From Clostridia bacterium (GTDB lineage Bacteria; Bacillota; Clostridia; UMGS1883), in contig JAFTOF010000008.1 in assembly GCA_017451505.1 (NCBI GenBank), positions 28,674 through 92,673 of the forward strand: 64,000 nt of DNA. Direction: 5' to 3'. Shown here one piece after another: positions 50,765 to 59,080 of this stretch (position 1 is its first letter; each line of letters starts with the position of its first letter). The notes beneath the pieces were generated by a model. That model had not been told where the DNA came from, did no database searches, and saw only the letters and a program-made list of their open reading frames with translations. Position numbers and translations under genes: made by a program.

Positions 50765-51715
50765 TTAATAGAGATTACCAGCTATTCTGTTTGATATAAG
50801 TATTGCCTGCTCCTTTGTAGCTACGCCCTGAGGTGCAAACTCCGTCTCACTCATACCTTTAATAATACCTCTTTTTGCCATATAGTAAACACTTTCACGT
50901 GCATACTCTGAAATCTGTGCGTCATCGTCAAATGCAAACTCTTCAAGAGTAAGAGGCATTTCGTTTTCGATTATACCATCTTCCCTTGCCTTCAGAATAA
51001 CTCTGTGAAGCATTGTGGAGAGCTGCTCTCTTGTAATTGTTGCCGATGGAGCAAAAGTAGTTTCGCTTGTACCATTTGTAATACCAAGCTTATATGCCGC
51101 AGCTACATATCTGGAATATGTTCCTGTTGGGCTGCAATCAGTAAAAGGAAGATTCTCTACAGAATCATCTACCACTTTACCTGTTATTCTCTCATAAAGT
51201 GCAACAGCGATTGCCGCAAACTGTTCACGGGTAACGTCCATTTTTAAATCTGTGCCAAGCATTTCAAGAGGGATGAGATTTCTCTCATAAGCTTCACCCG
51301 CCTCTTTCTTTGCCCAATCGGAAACATTCAGCACAATATCTGATGCGTCTTCTATATCGGGAGTGTGTTCATCGGGTTCATCGGGGGCATTCTCCTCATC
51401 GTCTGCACTGCAAGCATCACAAATCACAAGACCTTCATCCGTAAGAATAGCATTTTCCCCGGCAACTTCTCCGCATACGGAGCAAACTGCTTCTTCCTCG
51501 CCCTCTTCTTCATAGAACAAAGCATCAAGTACCTTCTGTGAAAGTATTTCCTCACAGTAAATACATATTGCTTCTCCGTCGTCATTATAGATTACATCCT
51601 GAGGCGTGATAATTTCGTAACATGCTTCGCATTCTGCCTCTGCTTCTGCCATTACTGAAGAAGCTAAACCAAGCATCAGCGTAATTGCCAGCATAAAAGC
51701 TATAACTTTTTTCAT
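50765..51715 (-). CDS. SLH-domain protein with two N-terminal zinc-ribbon-like modules
   Basis: 316 residues. Signal peptide about 1-23 (VIAFMLAITLMLGLASSVMA). Two CxxC-X(n)-CxxC units follow: C29/C32 with C51/C54, and C78/C81 with C99/C102. After an acidic Pro/Glu linker come three SLH repeats (~128-316; VTREQFAAIAVALYERITG, ITREQLSTMLHRVI, ATKEQAILISNRIAG). Extracellular, presumably bound to pyruvylated wall polymer. Exported zinc-ribbon-like modules are unusual. AGGAGG precedes the ATG. Confidence 0.9.
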   Translation of the reverse strand: MKKVIAFMLAITLMLGLASSVMAEAEAECEACYEIITPQDVIYNDDGEAICIYCEEILSQKVLDALFYEEEGEEEAVCSVCGEVAGENAILTDEGLVICDACSADDEENAPDEPDEHTPDIEDASDIVLNVSDWAKKEAGEAYERNLIPLEMLGTDLKMDVTREQFAAIAVALYERITGKVVDDSVENLPFTDCSPTGTYSRYVAAAYKLGITNGTSETTFAPSATITREQLSTMLHRVILKAREDGIIENEMPLTLEEFAFDDDAQISEYARESVYYMAKRGIIKGMSETEFAPQGVATKEQAILISNRIAGNLY

Positions 51716-51752
51716 TCTTTTATCCTCCTGTTTTTAAAAATACCCACATTTT

Positions 51753-51781
51753 ATTATACTTTTTCCGAAGCTATTTGTCAA
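51753..51781 (-). promoter_or_regulatory. Promoter of the second SLH gene
   Basis: Minus strand TTGACA (51781-51776), 17-bp spacer, TATAAT (51758-51753). Confidence 0.88.
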
Positions 51782-51837
51782 TACAAAACTTTTGGCTTTT
51801 CAGTTTCCCGAACGAAGAATATTTTTTTAAAATTATA

Positions 51838-51866
51838 TTTACTAATCGGCGTATTTATTGTATAAT
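51838..51866 (+). promoter_or_regulatory. Promoter of hpf
   Basis: TTTACT (51838-51843), 17-bp spacer, TATAAT (51861-51866), start near 51873. Confidence 0.75.
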
Positions 51867-51875
51867 AAACCTAAG

Positions 51876-51939
51876 AAGAGCAAAGCTCTTCACAGACGCC
51901 GGCAGGACCGGTGTACGGTTCTTATCTTTCCGGCATCTG
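51876..51939 (+). promoter_or_regulatory. Structured leader of hpf
   Basis: Hairpin AAGAGC-AAA-GCTCTT (51876-51890), then CAGACGCCGG (51893-51902) pairing with CCGGCATCTG (51930-51939), with an inner ACCG/CGGT stem. AAGGAGGGG follows 11 nt later. The known raiA RNA motif occurs upstream of such genes but is longer; relation untested. Confidence 0.5.
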
Positions 51940-51964
51940 ACAACATATTCAAGGAGGGGCATTT

Positions 51965-52489
51965 ATGAAAACTAACATTTATCTGAGAAAAGTTGAACTG
52001 GGCAAGGAAAAGAAAGATATGCTCATCAAAAAGATAGACAAGCTGGGCAAATTCTTTGATGAAGAAGCTTCTGCAGACATTGTAGTGGCTGAGCAAAAGG
52101 ATAAAATGATTGTTGAAGTTACAATCCGCACTGCAGATATGATTTATCGTGCCGAGGAACGCAATGAAGAAGTATATAATGCGGCAGATGATGTGGTAGA
52201 TTCCGTCACACGTCAGATTCGCAAGAATAAAACAAGGCTTGCAAAAAAACTTCGCGAAGGAGTTTCCAAGGAATTTGATGTTTTGTTTGATGCTCCTGAG
52301 GAAGAAGCGGATATTAAGATTGTAAAAACCAAAACCCATCATGTTAAGCCAATGAGTGCCGAAGAAGCAGTGCTTCAAATGAACCTTTTAGGGCATAACT
52401 TCTTTGTATTTACAAATGCTAAAACAAACACAACCGATATCGTTTACCGCCGCAAGGACGGTAATTACGGTCTTATAGAAACAGATTGA
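51965..52489 (+). CDS. hpf: Ribosome hibernation-promoting factor, long form
   Basis: 174 residues. N-terminal RaiA/S30AE domain (1-~105: NIYLRKVELGKEKKDMLIKK, EVTIRTADMIYRAEERNEEV) and C-terminal dimerisation domain (~118-174: KTHHVKPMSAEEAVLQMNLL, HNFFVFTNAKT). The long form makes 100S ribosome dimers in stationary phase. AAGGAGGGG lies 5 nt before ATG. Confidence 0.96.
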   Translation: MKTNIYLRKVELGKEKKDMLIKKIDKLGKFFDEEASADIVVAEQKDKMIVEVTIRTADMIYRAEERNEEVYNAADDVVDSVTRQIRKNKTRLAKKLREGVSKEFDVLFDAPEEEADIKIVKTKTHHVKPMSAEEAVLQMNLLGHNFFVFTNAKTNTTDIVYRRKDGNYGLIETD

Positions 52490-53055
52490 TGATACACATT
52501 AAAGAAGCCATTATTGTAGAAGGTAAATATGATAAGATGCGTCTTGAAGAAATCTGTTCCTCTCCTGTTTTTACTACCGAGGGTTTCAGAATCTTTAAGG
52601 ATAAGCAAAAGCGTGAATTTCTATGTTCCCTTGCAAAAAAACGCGGAATATTGATTCTGACTGATTCTGACCGTGCAGGCTTTATGATACGAAATCATAT
52701 AAAAGGGTTTGTACAGGAAGGCAAAATTACCCACGCATATATTCCTGAAATTTTCGGGAAGGAAAAACGCAAAACTTCCCCGTCAAAAGAGGGTAAGCTG
52801 GGCGTGGAGGGAATAGACAATGACGCACTTATTGAGGTATTAAAAAAATATTCCTCCCCGTTATCATCGGGAGAGAAAATTACTAAATGGGATTTATATG
52901 AAACGGGACTGTACGGCGGTGCTGACTGCACCGCCGCCCGTTCATCTCTGTGCAAAAGGCTGTCCATTCCCGAAAAAATTTCGGTAAACTCCCTTTTGGA
53001 TGCACTGAATGCACTGATGACCAAAGAAGAATTTTTAGAAATTACGGGCAAGTGA
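52489..53055 (+). CDS. rnmV: Ribonuclease M5-like Toprim protein
   Basis: 188 residues. KEAIIVEGKYDKMRL (Toprim Glu) and ILILTDSDRAGFMIRNHI (DxD) match RNase M5, which cuts 5S rRNA precursors. GKLGVEGIDNDALIEVL and DLYETGLYGGADCTAARSSL fit the M5 C-terminal part. ATG overlaps the hpf TGA (TGATGA), showing coupling without its own ribosome binding site. The TTG at 52486 is a less likely start. Confidence 0.85.
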   Translation: MIHIKEAIIVEGKYDKMRLEEICSSPVFTTEGFRIFKDKQKREFLCSLAKKRGILILTDSDRAGFMIRNHIKGFVQEGKITHAYIPEIFGKEKRKTSPSKEGKLGVEGIDNDALIEVLKKYSSPLSSGEKITKWDLYETGLYGGADCTAARSSLCKRLSIPEKISVNSLLDALNALMTKEEFLEITGK

Positions 53056-53059
53056 TATT

Positions 53060-53758
53060 ATGCACGACGATAAAACTCCACATTTTCACAAAAACCACAG
53101 AAAAAGAGTTAAAGACCGATTTTTAAGCGAGGGGCTTACTTCCTTTGCAGACCATGAAATATTGGAACTTTTACTCTTTTATGCCATTCCGCAAGGAGAT
53201 GTAAATCCTTTGGGCCATAAGCTTTTGGATAAGTTTTCTACTCCGAAGGCTGTTTTTGACGCTTCGCTCGAGGAACTGTGCAGTATAGAGGGAATGGGAT
53301 ATCATTCTTCCGTGCTGATTAAAATGGTTCCGCACTTGGCACAATATTATGCTTCCCTTGCACTAAGGGACAAAAAACAGCTTGCCACATCATACGATGC
53401 AGGCACATATGTATGCGGAAAAATCGGTTGCCTTAAGAGCGAAGTGTTTTCTGTAATCTGCCTTGATTCCCAGAAAAACATTCTTGCTTTTGAGATTTTG
53501 GAGGAGGGCACTGTTTCCGATTCTAATGTTCATCCCCGAAAGGTTGTGGAATGTGCTCTCAGGCACAATTGTGCGGCTGTAATCTTAGCACACAATCATC
53601 CCTCGGGTGGTGCTTACGCTTCGGAAAATGACAGAAGGATAACTCGTCAGCTCTGCACAATTCTTGAAGGAATAGGAATTGATGTGGTAGACCATATTAT
53701 TGCCGCATCTGCGGAAAAATTTATAAGTATGTCAGACAGCGGTCTGATGCCAAATTAA
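53060..53758 (+). CDS. radC: RadC family JAB-domain protein
   Basis: 232 residues. Helix-hairpin-helix region (GDVNPLGHKLL, SIEGMGYHS) and a JAB/MPN metal site: VILAHNHPSGGAYASENDRR with the HxH-x10-D. Known RadC proteins are conserved, but their repair role is doubtful; a deubiquitinase-like or nuclease activity is only suggested by fold. Starts 4 nt after rnmV. Confidence 0.93.
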   Translation: MHDDKTPHFHKNHRKRVKDRFLSEGLTSFADHEILELLLFYAIPQGDVNPLGHKLLDKFSTPKAVFDASLEELCSIEGMGYHSSVLIKMVPHLAQYYASLALRDKKQLATSYDAGTYVCGKIGCLKSEVFSVICLDSQKNILAFEILEEGTVSDSNVHPRKVVECALRHNCAAVILAHNHPSGGAYASENDRRITRQLCTILEGIGIDVVDHIIAASAEKFISMSDSGLMPN

Positions 53759-53899
53759 GGCTGACAACGTCAGCCTTTCGAAAAAGAAGTTTTGCAAGCA
53801 AAACATTCTCTTTCGAGGGAAGGGCTTTCGCTCGCGCGGCACTCACCGTGCCAGCCCTTTATAGGAGTTAAAATCGAGGTACACGCCCCCGATTTTAAC
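53759..53899 (+). other. Cluster of four hairpins between radC and yqeY
   Basis: GGCTGAC-AAC-GTCAGCC (53759-53775), TCGAAA...TTTCGA with an inner GTTTTGC-AA-GCAAAAC (53778-53816), AAGGGCT...AGCCCTT with inner GGCAC/GTGCC (about 53819-53859), and GTTAAAATCG/CGATTTTAAC (53867-53899). None has a clean T run. No coding frame. Confidence 0.65.
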
Positions 53900-53941
53900 G
53901 AATTTATATTAACACTATAAAACAAGAAAGGATTGTTTGAA

Positions 53942-54379
53942 ATGACACTTGAAAATTTACAGAAAGACATGATTGCCGCAATGAAGGCACAGGAAAAAGT
54001 TCGAAAGAACGTTATATCCTCCCTCATTGCAGCAGTTAAAAAGTATGGCATTGACAATGGTGTTCGTAACGACATCACGGAAGAAATGACAAATGCCGTT
54101 ATTTTAAAGGAGCTTAAAAGTGCAAAAGAGCAGCTTGACACCTGCCCTGCCGAAAGAAGCGACTTGCTCCAGGAATATAAGACAAATTACGAAATTATCA
54201 AGGAATATGCTCCCGCTCAAATGGGCGAGGATGAAATTAAGGCACTCCTCACAGAAAAATTTGCCGATATTATTGCTACAAAGAATAAAGGTATGATTAT
54301 GAAAACCGTTATGGCGGAGCTTAAGGGCAAGGCTGACGGAAAGATTATTAATAAGGTTGTTGCTGAACTGTGCAACTGA
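53942..54379 (+). CDS. yqeY: GatB/YqeY domain protein
   Basis: 145 residues. DMIAAMKAQEKVRKNVISSL and the C-terminal KNKGMIMKTVMAELKGKADG, then KIINKVVAEL, are typical. The fold equals the tail of GatB and is thought to contact tRNA. ATG 53942 after AAAGGA; a TTG 9 nt upstream is possible. Confidence 0.92.
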   Translation: MTLENLQKDMIAAMKAQEKVRKNVISSLIAAVKKYGIDNGVRNDITEEMTNAVILKELKSAKEQLDTCPAERSDLLQEYKTNYEIIKEYAPAQMGEDEIKALLTEKFADIIATKNKGMIMKTVMAELKGKADGKIINKVVAELCN

Positions 54380-54430
54380 AATAAGGTCTGAAACAAGCGT
54401 GATACGCTTGTTTCTTTGTATGGTGAAATC

Positions 54431-55117
54431 ATGTTAAACATAGAAAAAAATTTAACTCCCAGATTAAGAATGATTGCCTCTCTTGTGCCAAGGTGTTCTA
54501 CCCTGTGCGATATAGGCACGGATCACGCCTATGTTGCAATATATCTTGCAAAAAAGGAAATCGCCGATAAAATCATTGCGGCAGATATAAAAAAGGGGCC
54601 TCTTTTGCAGGCTTGGAAAAATATAGACGCATTTAATATGGGTGACAAAGTAGAAACACGACTTTCAGATGGATTTGCCCAAATTGCCGATGGCGAAGCC
54701 GAGTGTGCGATTATTGCAGGTATGGGCGGAGAAACCATTGCCGAAATACTGGAAAATGAAAAGGGTTGTAAATATTTTGTGTTGCAGATGCAAACTGCAC
54801 ACAAGCATTTAAGGGAATACCTTTGTACGCACGAATATGTGATTGAAAAGGAAGCCGTTTGCCGTGAGGGAAATAAAATGTACACGGCACTTCTCGCCAC
54901 GCGTGGGAACAGTCCGAAGCTAACCGATGTACAAAAGGAAATTGGGCCTTGCCTGATAGCAAGTACTCCTCCCCTGTTTTACGATTATGTAAGATACAGG
55001 TTATATGAAATAAACAGCATATTGGAGAAAATGGGAGCGGTAATGAGTGAAAAGCGTAAGCAGTATGAGAATTTGAAGCTTGAATATGAGAAGCTTCTGG
55101 AAGGGGAATCGCGATGA
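54431..55117 (+). CDS. trmK: tRNA (adenine-N1)-methyltransferase TrmK
   Basis: 228 residues. CDIGTDHAYVAIYLAKK is the SAM loop and AIIAGMGGETIAEILE the second motif; a C-terminal helical coiled region follows. TrmK methylates A22 of tRNA. ATG 54431 with GGTG upstream. Overlaps the Nif3-like gene by 4 nt, the common Firmicutes pair. Confidence 0.93.
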   Translation: MLNIEKNLTPRLRMIASLVPRCSTLCDIGTDHAYVAIYLAKKEIADKIIAADIKKGPLLQAWKNIDAFNMGDKVETRLSDGFAQIADGEAECAIIAGMGGETIAEILENEKGCKYFVLQMQTAHKHLREYLCTHEYVIEKEAVCREGNKMYTALLATRGNSPKLTDVQKEIGPCLIASTPPLFYDYVRYRLYEINSILEKMGAVMSEKRKQYENLKLEYEKLLEGESR

Positions 55118-55902
55118 CGAAGCTTATAGAAATAGCAAACTGTCTTGAAAATGAATTTCCTCCTGAATACGCGGAGGACTTTGATAATATCGGTCTTCTT
55201 GCAGGCAGACTTGACAAGGAAGTAACAAAGGTATTAGTTTGCCTTGACTGCAATAAAAATGTAGTAAAGGAAGCAATAAAAATCGGTGCACAACTTATTG
55301 TGACGCATCACCCCGTAATCTTTAGCCCCATAAAAAACATCACGGATAGCACAGATTCAGGCGAAATGCTTATAAGTGCACTTGAAAATAACATAAGCAT
55401 CTACAGTGCCCACACAAATGCCGACAGTGCACCCCAAGGACTTACCGACACGGTATGTGATAAGTTAGGTCTTACACCCACAGGTAATATGGAGGGGCAC
55501 TTGGCGAGAATTTGCACGGCACCTGCGGGAATGACTGCAAAAAAGCTTTGCGAAAAAATCAAAGAGGAGTTTCACCTTGATAAGCTCTATTCCACATTCA
55601 CACAGGATAGAGAAATCAAAACCGTAGCTGTATGCAACGGAGGCGGTGGTGGCGAGCTTGTCGAAATTGCTATGAGCCTTGGCGTTGACGTGTACATTTC
55701 GGGAGATTTGAAGCATCACGAAATAAGCTCATTTAAAGTCAGCGACAACATTGATTTTATTGAAATCCGCCACTATGATTGCGAGAGGATTGTTACCGAA
55801 ATATTTAAAGACAGGCTTACGAAGAAATTCGGTACTGAGCTTGAAGTAATTATCAGCAGTGCGGAAGTAAGTCCGCTTGTTGACACGGATAAGATTTTGT
55901 GA
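55114..55902 (+). CDS. Nif3-like dinuclear metal centre protein (YqfO group)
   Basis: 262 residues. DNIGLLAGR, LIVTHHPVIFSPIKN (metal His pair), SAHTNADSAPQGLTD, and a late GDLKHHEI segment give the metal ligands. It has no inserted PII-like domain, so it is the short form. Possibly GTP cyclohydrolase-1-type-2 related; function uncertain. The rnpB promoter lies in its last codons. Confidence 0.92.
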   Translation: MTKLIEIANCLENEFPPEYAEDFDNIGLLAGRLDKEVTKVLVCLDCNKNVVKEAIKIGAQLIVTHHPVIFSPIKNITDSTDSGEMLISALENNISIYSAHTNADSAPQGLTDTVCDKLGLTPTGNMEGHLARICTAPAGMTAKKLCEKIKEEFHLDKLYSTFTQDREIKTVAVCNGGGGGELVEIAMSLGVDVYISGDLKHHEISSFKVSDNIDFIEIRHYDCERIVTEIFKDRLTKKFGTELEVIISSAEVSPLVDTDKIL

Positions 55903-55908
55903 TAAAAT
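55880..55908 (+). promoter_or_regulatory. Promoter of rnpB
   Basis: TTGACA (55880-55885), 17-bp spacer, TAAAAT (55903-55908). Placed across the stop codon of the Nif3-like gene. Confidence 0.85.
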
Positions 55909-55917
55909 AGCCAATAC

Positions 55918-56251
55918 TGAGTAATCTGAACGGTCGCGGGGGCGAGTTTTCGCCCGTGAGGAAAGTCCGAGCTTCGCAGGACAGGATGCCGGAGAAATCC
56001 CGGTGGAGGCGACTCTAAGGAAAGTGCAACAGAAATAAACCGCCTGCTACGCAGGTAAGGGTGGAAAGGCGGGGTAAAAGCCCACCGACATTGCGGTAAC
56101 GCTTTGTGCCATGTAAACCCCATCCGAAGCAACGTCAGCTGGATTGGCTTGTCCGGCCTATAATCCGAAGGACGGCTGGAGCCGTATAGAGATATGCGGC
56201 GTAGATAGATGACCGTTTTAAACGACAGAACTCGGCTTACAGGATTACTCA
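55918..56251 (+). ncRNA. rnpB: RNase P RNA, type A
   Basis: Ends pair as TGAGTAATC (55918-55926) with GATTACTCA (56243-56251). Conserved regions: GAGGAAAGTCCGAG (CR-I), ACAGAAA, GGTAAGGGTGGAAAGGC, CCATCCGAAGCAA and GATAGATGACCG plus ACAGAACTCGGCTTAC (CR-V). The long P12 and GGTAAGGGTG pattern fits ancestral type A, which many Clostridia keep. 334 nt. It is the catalytic subunit that trims pre-tRNA 5' ends. Confidence 0.97.
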
Positions 56252-56254
56252 TAC

Positions 56255-56289
56255 AAAAAAACAGACTTCATTTTGAAGTCTGTTTTTTT
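56255..56289 (+). terminator. Intrinsic terminator after rnpB
   Basis: AAAAAAACAGACTTCA pairs perfectly with TGAAGTCTGTTTTTTT, 3-nt loop. Also serves the AEC transporter operon arriving on the other strand. Confidence 0.92.
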
Positions 56290-56290
56290 A

Positions 56291-57238
56291 CTATATTAAT
56301 CCTAATTGTTTCAGTGCAAACACCCACAAAAATACTGTGATTATACAAGCCACCGTGCCAAAAGCTACAATCTGTGCTGCAAGGTCGCCGTCACCGTCCA
56401 TTTGAATTGCCATGGGATAGGACGATACGGCAGTTGGTGAAGCCAGTGCCGCAATAAGAAGTGCCAAGTCGCCTCCGTGCATTCCCAACGTTATAGCAAG
56501 GGATATTCCAAGCAGAGGAACTATCACAAGCTTTCCCGATATGGTAATTATAAGCTGCCTGAGATTTCCCCGTACAGTGCTGAAATTAATCGAGGCACCC
56601 AAGAGGATAAGTGCTAACGGTGTTGCAATTTTTGCGACATCGGAAATGGTTTTTTCCGCAATTTCGGGAAGCTTTATTCCTCCGATAAGAAAAACCAAAC
56701 CCAAAGCAGAGGATATAATAAGGGGATTTTTAACAATGCCTTTTGCTATCTTTTTAATATTAAATCCGCCTTTTTCTCCGCGAAAAACCTCCAATGATAC
56801 AACAGCAAGCACATTAATCACTGGAATTACAATCGCAATGGCTACTGATATTTTACCTAAAATAGAGTCCCCGCAAATTGCCTGACAAAGCGGAACTCCG
56901 AATATAACAAAATTACTTCGGCATATTCCCTGTGCCATTACTCCGCGTTTTTTATTATCCTTTTCAATAAATATTACCAGCACGATGGATAATATGTATG
57001 CACCGCATAAAACTGCGGCGGCAAAAACACCTGCCCCGATATCTTTAACATCAGAAAGATTGGAATTATACAGATTATTAAAAATAAGTGCAGGTAGAAA
57101 AACCTTGAAAATTGCCCCATTCATCTTTTTCACGGTATCATCGTCAAACACATGCACCCTAAGCAAAAAACCTCCTAAAAGCATTAAGAGCAAGAGCGGT
57201 GCGACCACTTCAAACGAAACCAATAAATTATCTGCCAT
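56291..57238 (-). CDS. AEC family (auxin efflux carrier-like) transporter
   Basis: 315 residues, ten membrane helices. NGAIFKVFLPALIFNNLYNS, RSNFVIFGVPLCQAI and LALLIAALASPTAVSSYPMA are AEC blocks. Relatives (MleP/MdcF) move malate or other organic acids. Placed after a 2-hydroxyacid dehydrogenase gene, so hydroxyacid or keto-acid transport is a fair guess. Last gene of the murJ operon. Confidence 0.88.
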   Translation of the reverse strand: MADNLLVSFEVVAPLLLLMLLGGFLLRVHVFDDDTVKKMNGAIFKVFLPALIFNNLYNSNLSDVKDIGAGVFAAAVLCGAYILSIVLVIFIEKDNKKRGVMAQGICRSNFVIFGVPLCQAICGDSILGKISVAIAIVIPVINVLAVVSLEVFRGEKGGFNIKKIAKGIVKNPLIISSALGLVFLIGGIKLPEIAEKTISDVAKIATPLALILLGASINFSTVRGNLRQLIITISGKLVIVPLLGISLAITLGMHGGDLALLIAALASPTAVSSYPMAIQMDGDGDLAAQIVAFGTVACIITVFLWVFALKQLGLI

Positions 57239-57245
57239 TATTTAC

Positions 57246-58205
57246 CTACTCCCATACGTCATTCAAGCTTTTTCCTTCAATAAAAGCTTTTACATTTTCT
57301 GCAGTCATATCTACGCACCGTTGGCGTGCCTCCACGCTTGCCCATGCAATATGGGGCGTGTAGACAATTCTTTCCGAGTCTTTTATTGAAAGAATCGGGG
57401 AATCCGCCACAGGCGGCTCCTCGGTATATACATCCAGTGCCGCTCCCGCAATTTCTCCGTTATTTATGGCAACTGCCAAGGCAGCTTCATCAATGATTGC
57501 ACCTCTGCCCACATTTACTATGTAGGCAGTTTTTTTCATTTTTTTAAGTTCTTCTCCGCCAATAAGGTTAATAGTCTTTTCATTAAGCGGTGCATGAACG
57601 GAAATTATGTCACTTTCACGAAGAAGGGTATCAAAGGGAACATTTTCATACTTTTCTTCCCGAATTGCTCCGCTGATACTGCTGTAGCAAACCTCTGCAC
57701 CAAAAGCCGCAGCACAATCGGCAACCGCTCTGCCGATTGCACCCATGCCGATTATGCCCCATTTTTTACCGCTGATTTCAAAAAAGGGCTTGCCGAGGTG
57801 GTTTGCCAATCCGCTTTTTGTATATTCGCCGTTTTTCACGAAATCATCGTAATAACGCAATTTTTCAAGCAGTGCAAAAAGAATGGCAAAGGTATGCTGA
57901 CATACGCTTTCCACGCAATATCCCGGCACGTTACGCACTTTTATACCTCGTTTTTTGCAATACTCAATATCTATATTATTATACCCTATAGCAAAAACGC
58001 ATATCAGCTTTAAATTTTTTGCATACTGAAGCACCGATTCATTTAAAAGAACCTTGTTGATTATTACTGCGTCCGCATCCTTTATTCTTTCAGGGACTTC
58101 ATCAGGCTGTGTGTTATGGTATTTAACGCACTCTCCCAGAGTGTCAAGTGAGGAAAAATCAATATCATTTCCCATAGTGCCTGTATCAAGCAACACAATT
58201 TTCAT
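57246..58205 (-). CDS. D-isomer specific 2-hydroxyacid dehydrogenase
   Basis: 319 residues. Rossmann GMGAIGRAVADCAAAFG, then NVGRGAIIDEAALA (Arg region), LDVYTEEPPV (Glu) and VYTPHIAWASVEARQR (catalytic His). NAD(P)-dependent reduction of a 2-keto acid; glycerate/hydroxypyruvate type is likely. ATG overlaps the ricT stop by one base (TGATG), with GGAGG upstream. Confidence 0.9.
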   Translation of the reverse strand: MKIVLLDTGTMGNDIDFSSLDTLGECVKYHNTQPDEVPERIKDADAVIINKVLLNESVLQYAKNLKLICVFAIGYNNIDIEYCKKRGIKVRNVPGYCVESVCQHTFAILFALLEKLRYYDDFVKNGEYTKSGLANHLGKPFFEISGKKWGIIGMGAIGRAVADCAAAFGAEVCYSSISGAIREEKYENVPFDTLLRESDIISVHAPLNEKTINLIGGEELKKMKKTAYIVNVGRGAIIDEAALAVAINNGEIAGAALDVYTEEPPVADSPILSIKDSERIVYTPHIAWASVEARQRCVDMTAENVKAFIEGKSLNDVWE

Positions 58206-59080
58206 CAGTTTTCCTCCAGTTTTTTGAGTGCTTTCATGTCTGCCTCTGACTTATCTTCATTTTTATGATTATTTTTAATAACCTTTATATCTGAAAAATT
58301 AACTTCTACAAGCTGAGATTCCAGTTCGTTATCAAGCTTCACCTTTGCAATTCCTTTAAGCATGGTAATACTCTGAACAACGCCCTTTCCCTTAGGCGTA
58401 GAAACCACAGCCCCGACGGAGGGTGCTATTTTATAGAACTCGTCATAGCAATTCTGCTCATACTTAAGACAACACATAAGTCTTCCGCAGTTGCCCGAAA
58501 TTTTCGTGGGATTAAGAGAAAGCCCCTGCTCCTTAGCCATTTTAATGGACACAGGATGAAATCCGTCAAGATATGTGCTGCAGCAAAGCGACCTTCCGCA
58601 TATTCCTATACCGCCAAGCATTTTAGCTTCATCACGGATTCCGATTTGTCTGAGTTCTATACGGGTTCTGAATACCGCCGCAAGGTCTTTTACAAGCTCA
58701 CGGAAGTCAACTCTTCCCTCCGCAGTAAAATAAAACAGAATCTTATTTCCGTCGAAGGTATATTCAACATCCACAAGCTTCATTTCCAGCTTGTGTGCGG
58801 CAATTTTTTCTTCACAAATAAGGAATGCCTCTTTTTCTTTTTTCTTGTTTTTCTCCACCTGTGCCTTATCCTGCGGTGTTGCAATTCTTACAATTTCCTT
58901 AAGAGGTGCTACGATTTCTTCCTCCGTAACCTCTTTTGCACACATAGACACAGTGCCGTATTCCAACCCGCGGGCGGTTTCAACGATTACAGCCTCCCCC
59001 ACCTTGGGCTCAAATTTTCCAGGGGCAAAAAAGTATGCCTTTCCCGTATCTTTAAATTTAACTCCTACTACCTTTACCAT
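58205..59080 (-). CDS. ricT: PSP1 domain protein RicT (YaaT)
   Basis: 291 residues. VGVKFKDTGKAYFFAPGKFE, GLEYGTVSM, then the Cys-rich core GICGRSLCCSTYLDGFHPVS and KISGNCGRLMCCLKYEQ. RicT is part of the RicAFT complex that carries [4Fe-4S] clusters and promotes RNase Y mRNA processing and sporulation in B. subtilis. It overlaps holB by 23 nt; the holB-yaaT pair is conserved. A Lys/Glu tail ends the protein. Confidence 0.93.
   Translation of the reverse strand: MVKVVGVKFKDTGKAYFFAPGKFEPKVGEAVIVETARGLEYGTVSMCAKEVTEEEIVAPLKEIVRIATPQDKAQVEKNKKKEKEAFLICEEKIAAHKLEMKLVDVEYTFDGNKILFYFTAEGRVDFRELVKDLAAVFRTRIELRQIGIRDEAKMLGGIGICGRSLCCSTYLDGFHPVSIKMAKEQGLSLNPTKISGNCGRLMCCLKYEQNCYDEFYKIAPSVGAVVSTPKGKGVVQSITMLKGIAKVKLDNELESQLVEVNFSDIKVIKNNHKNEDKSEADMKALKKLEEN

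Noticed and set aside
37659..53861. Shared CGTGCCAGCCC between 37660-37672 and 53848-53859 as a further repeat family
   Set aside because: Only about a dozen bases match and the surroundings do not; could be chance.
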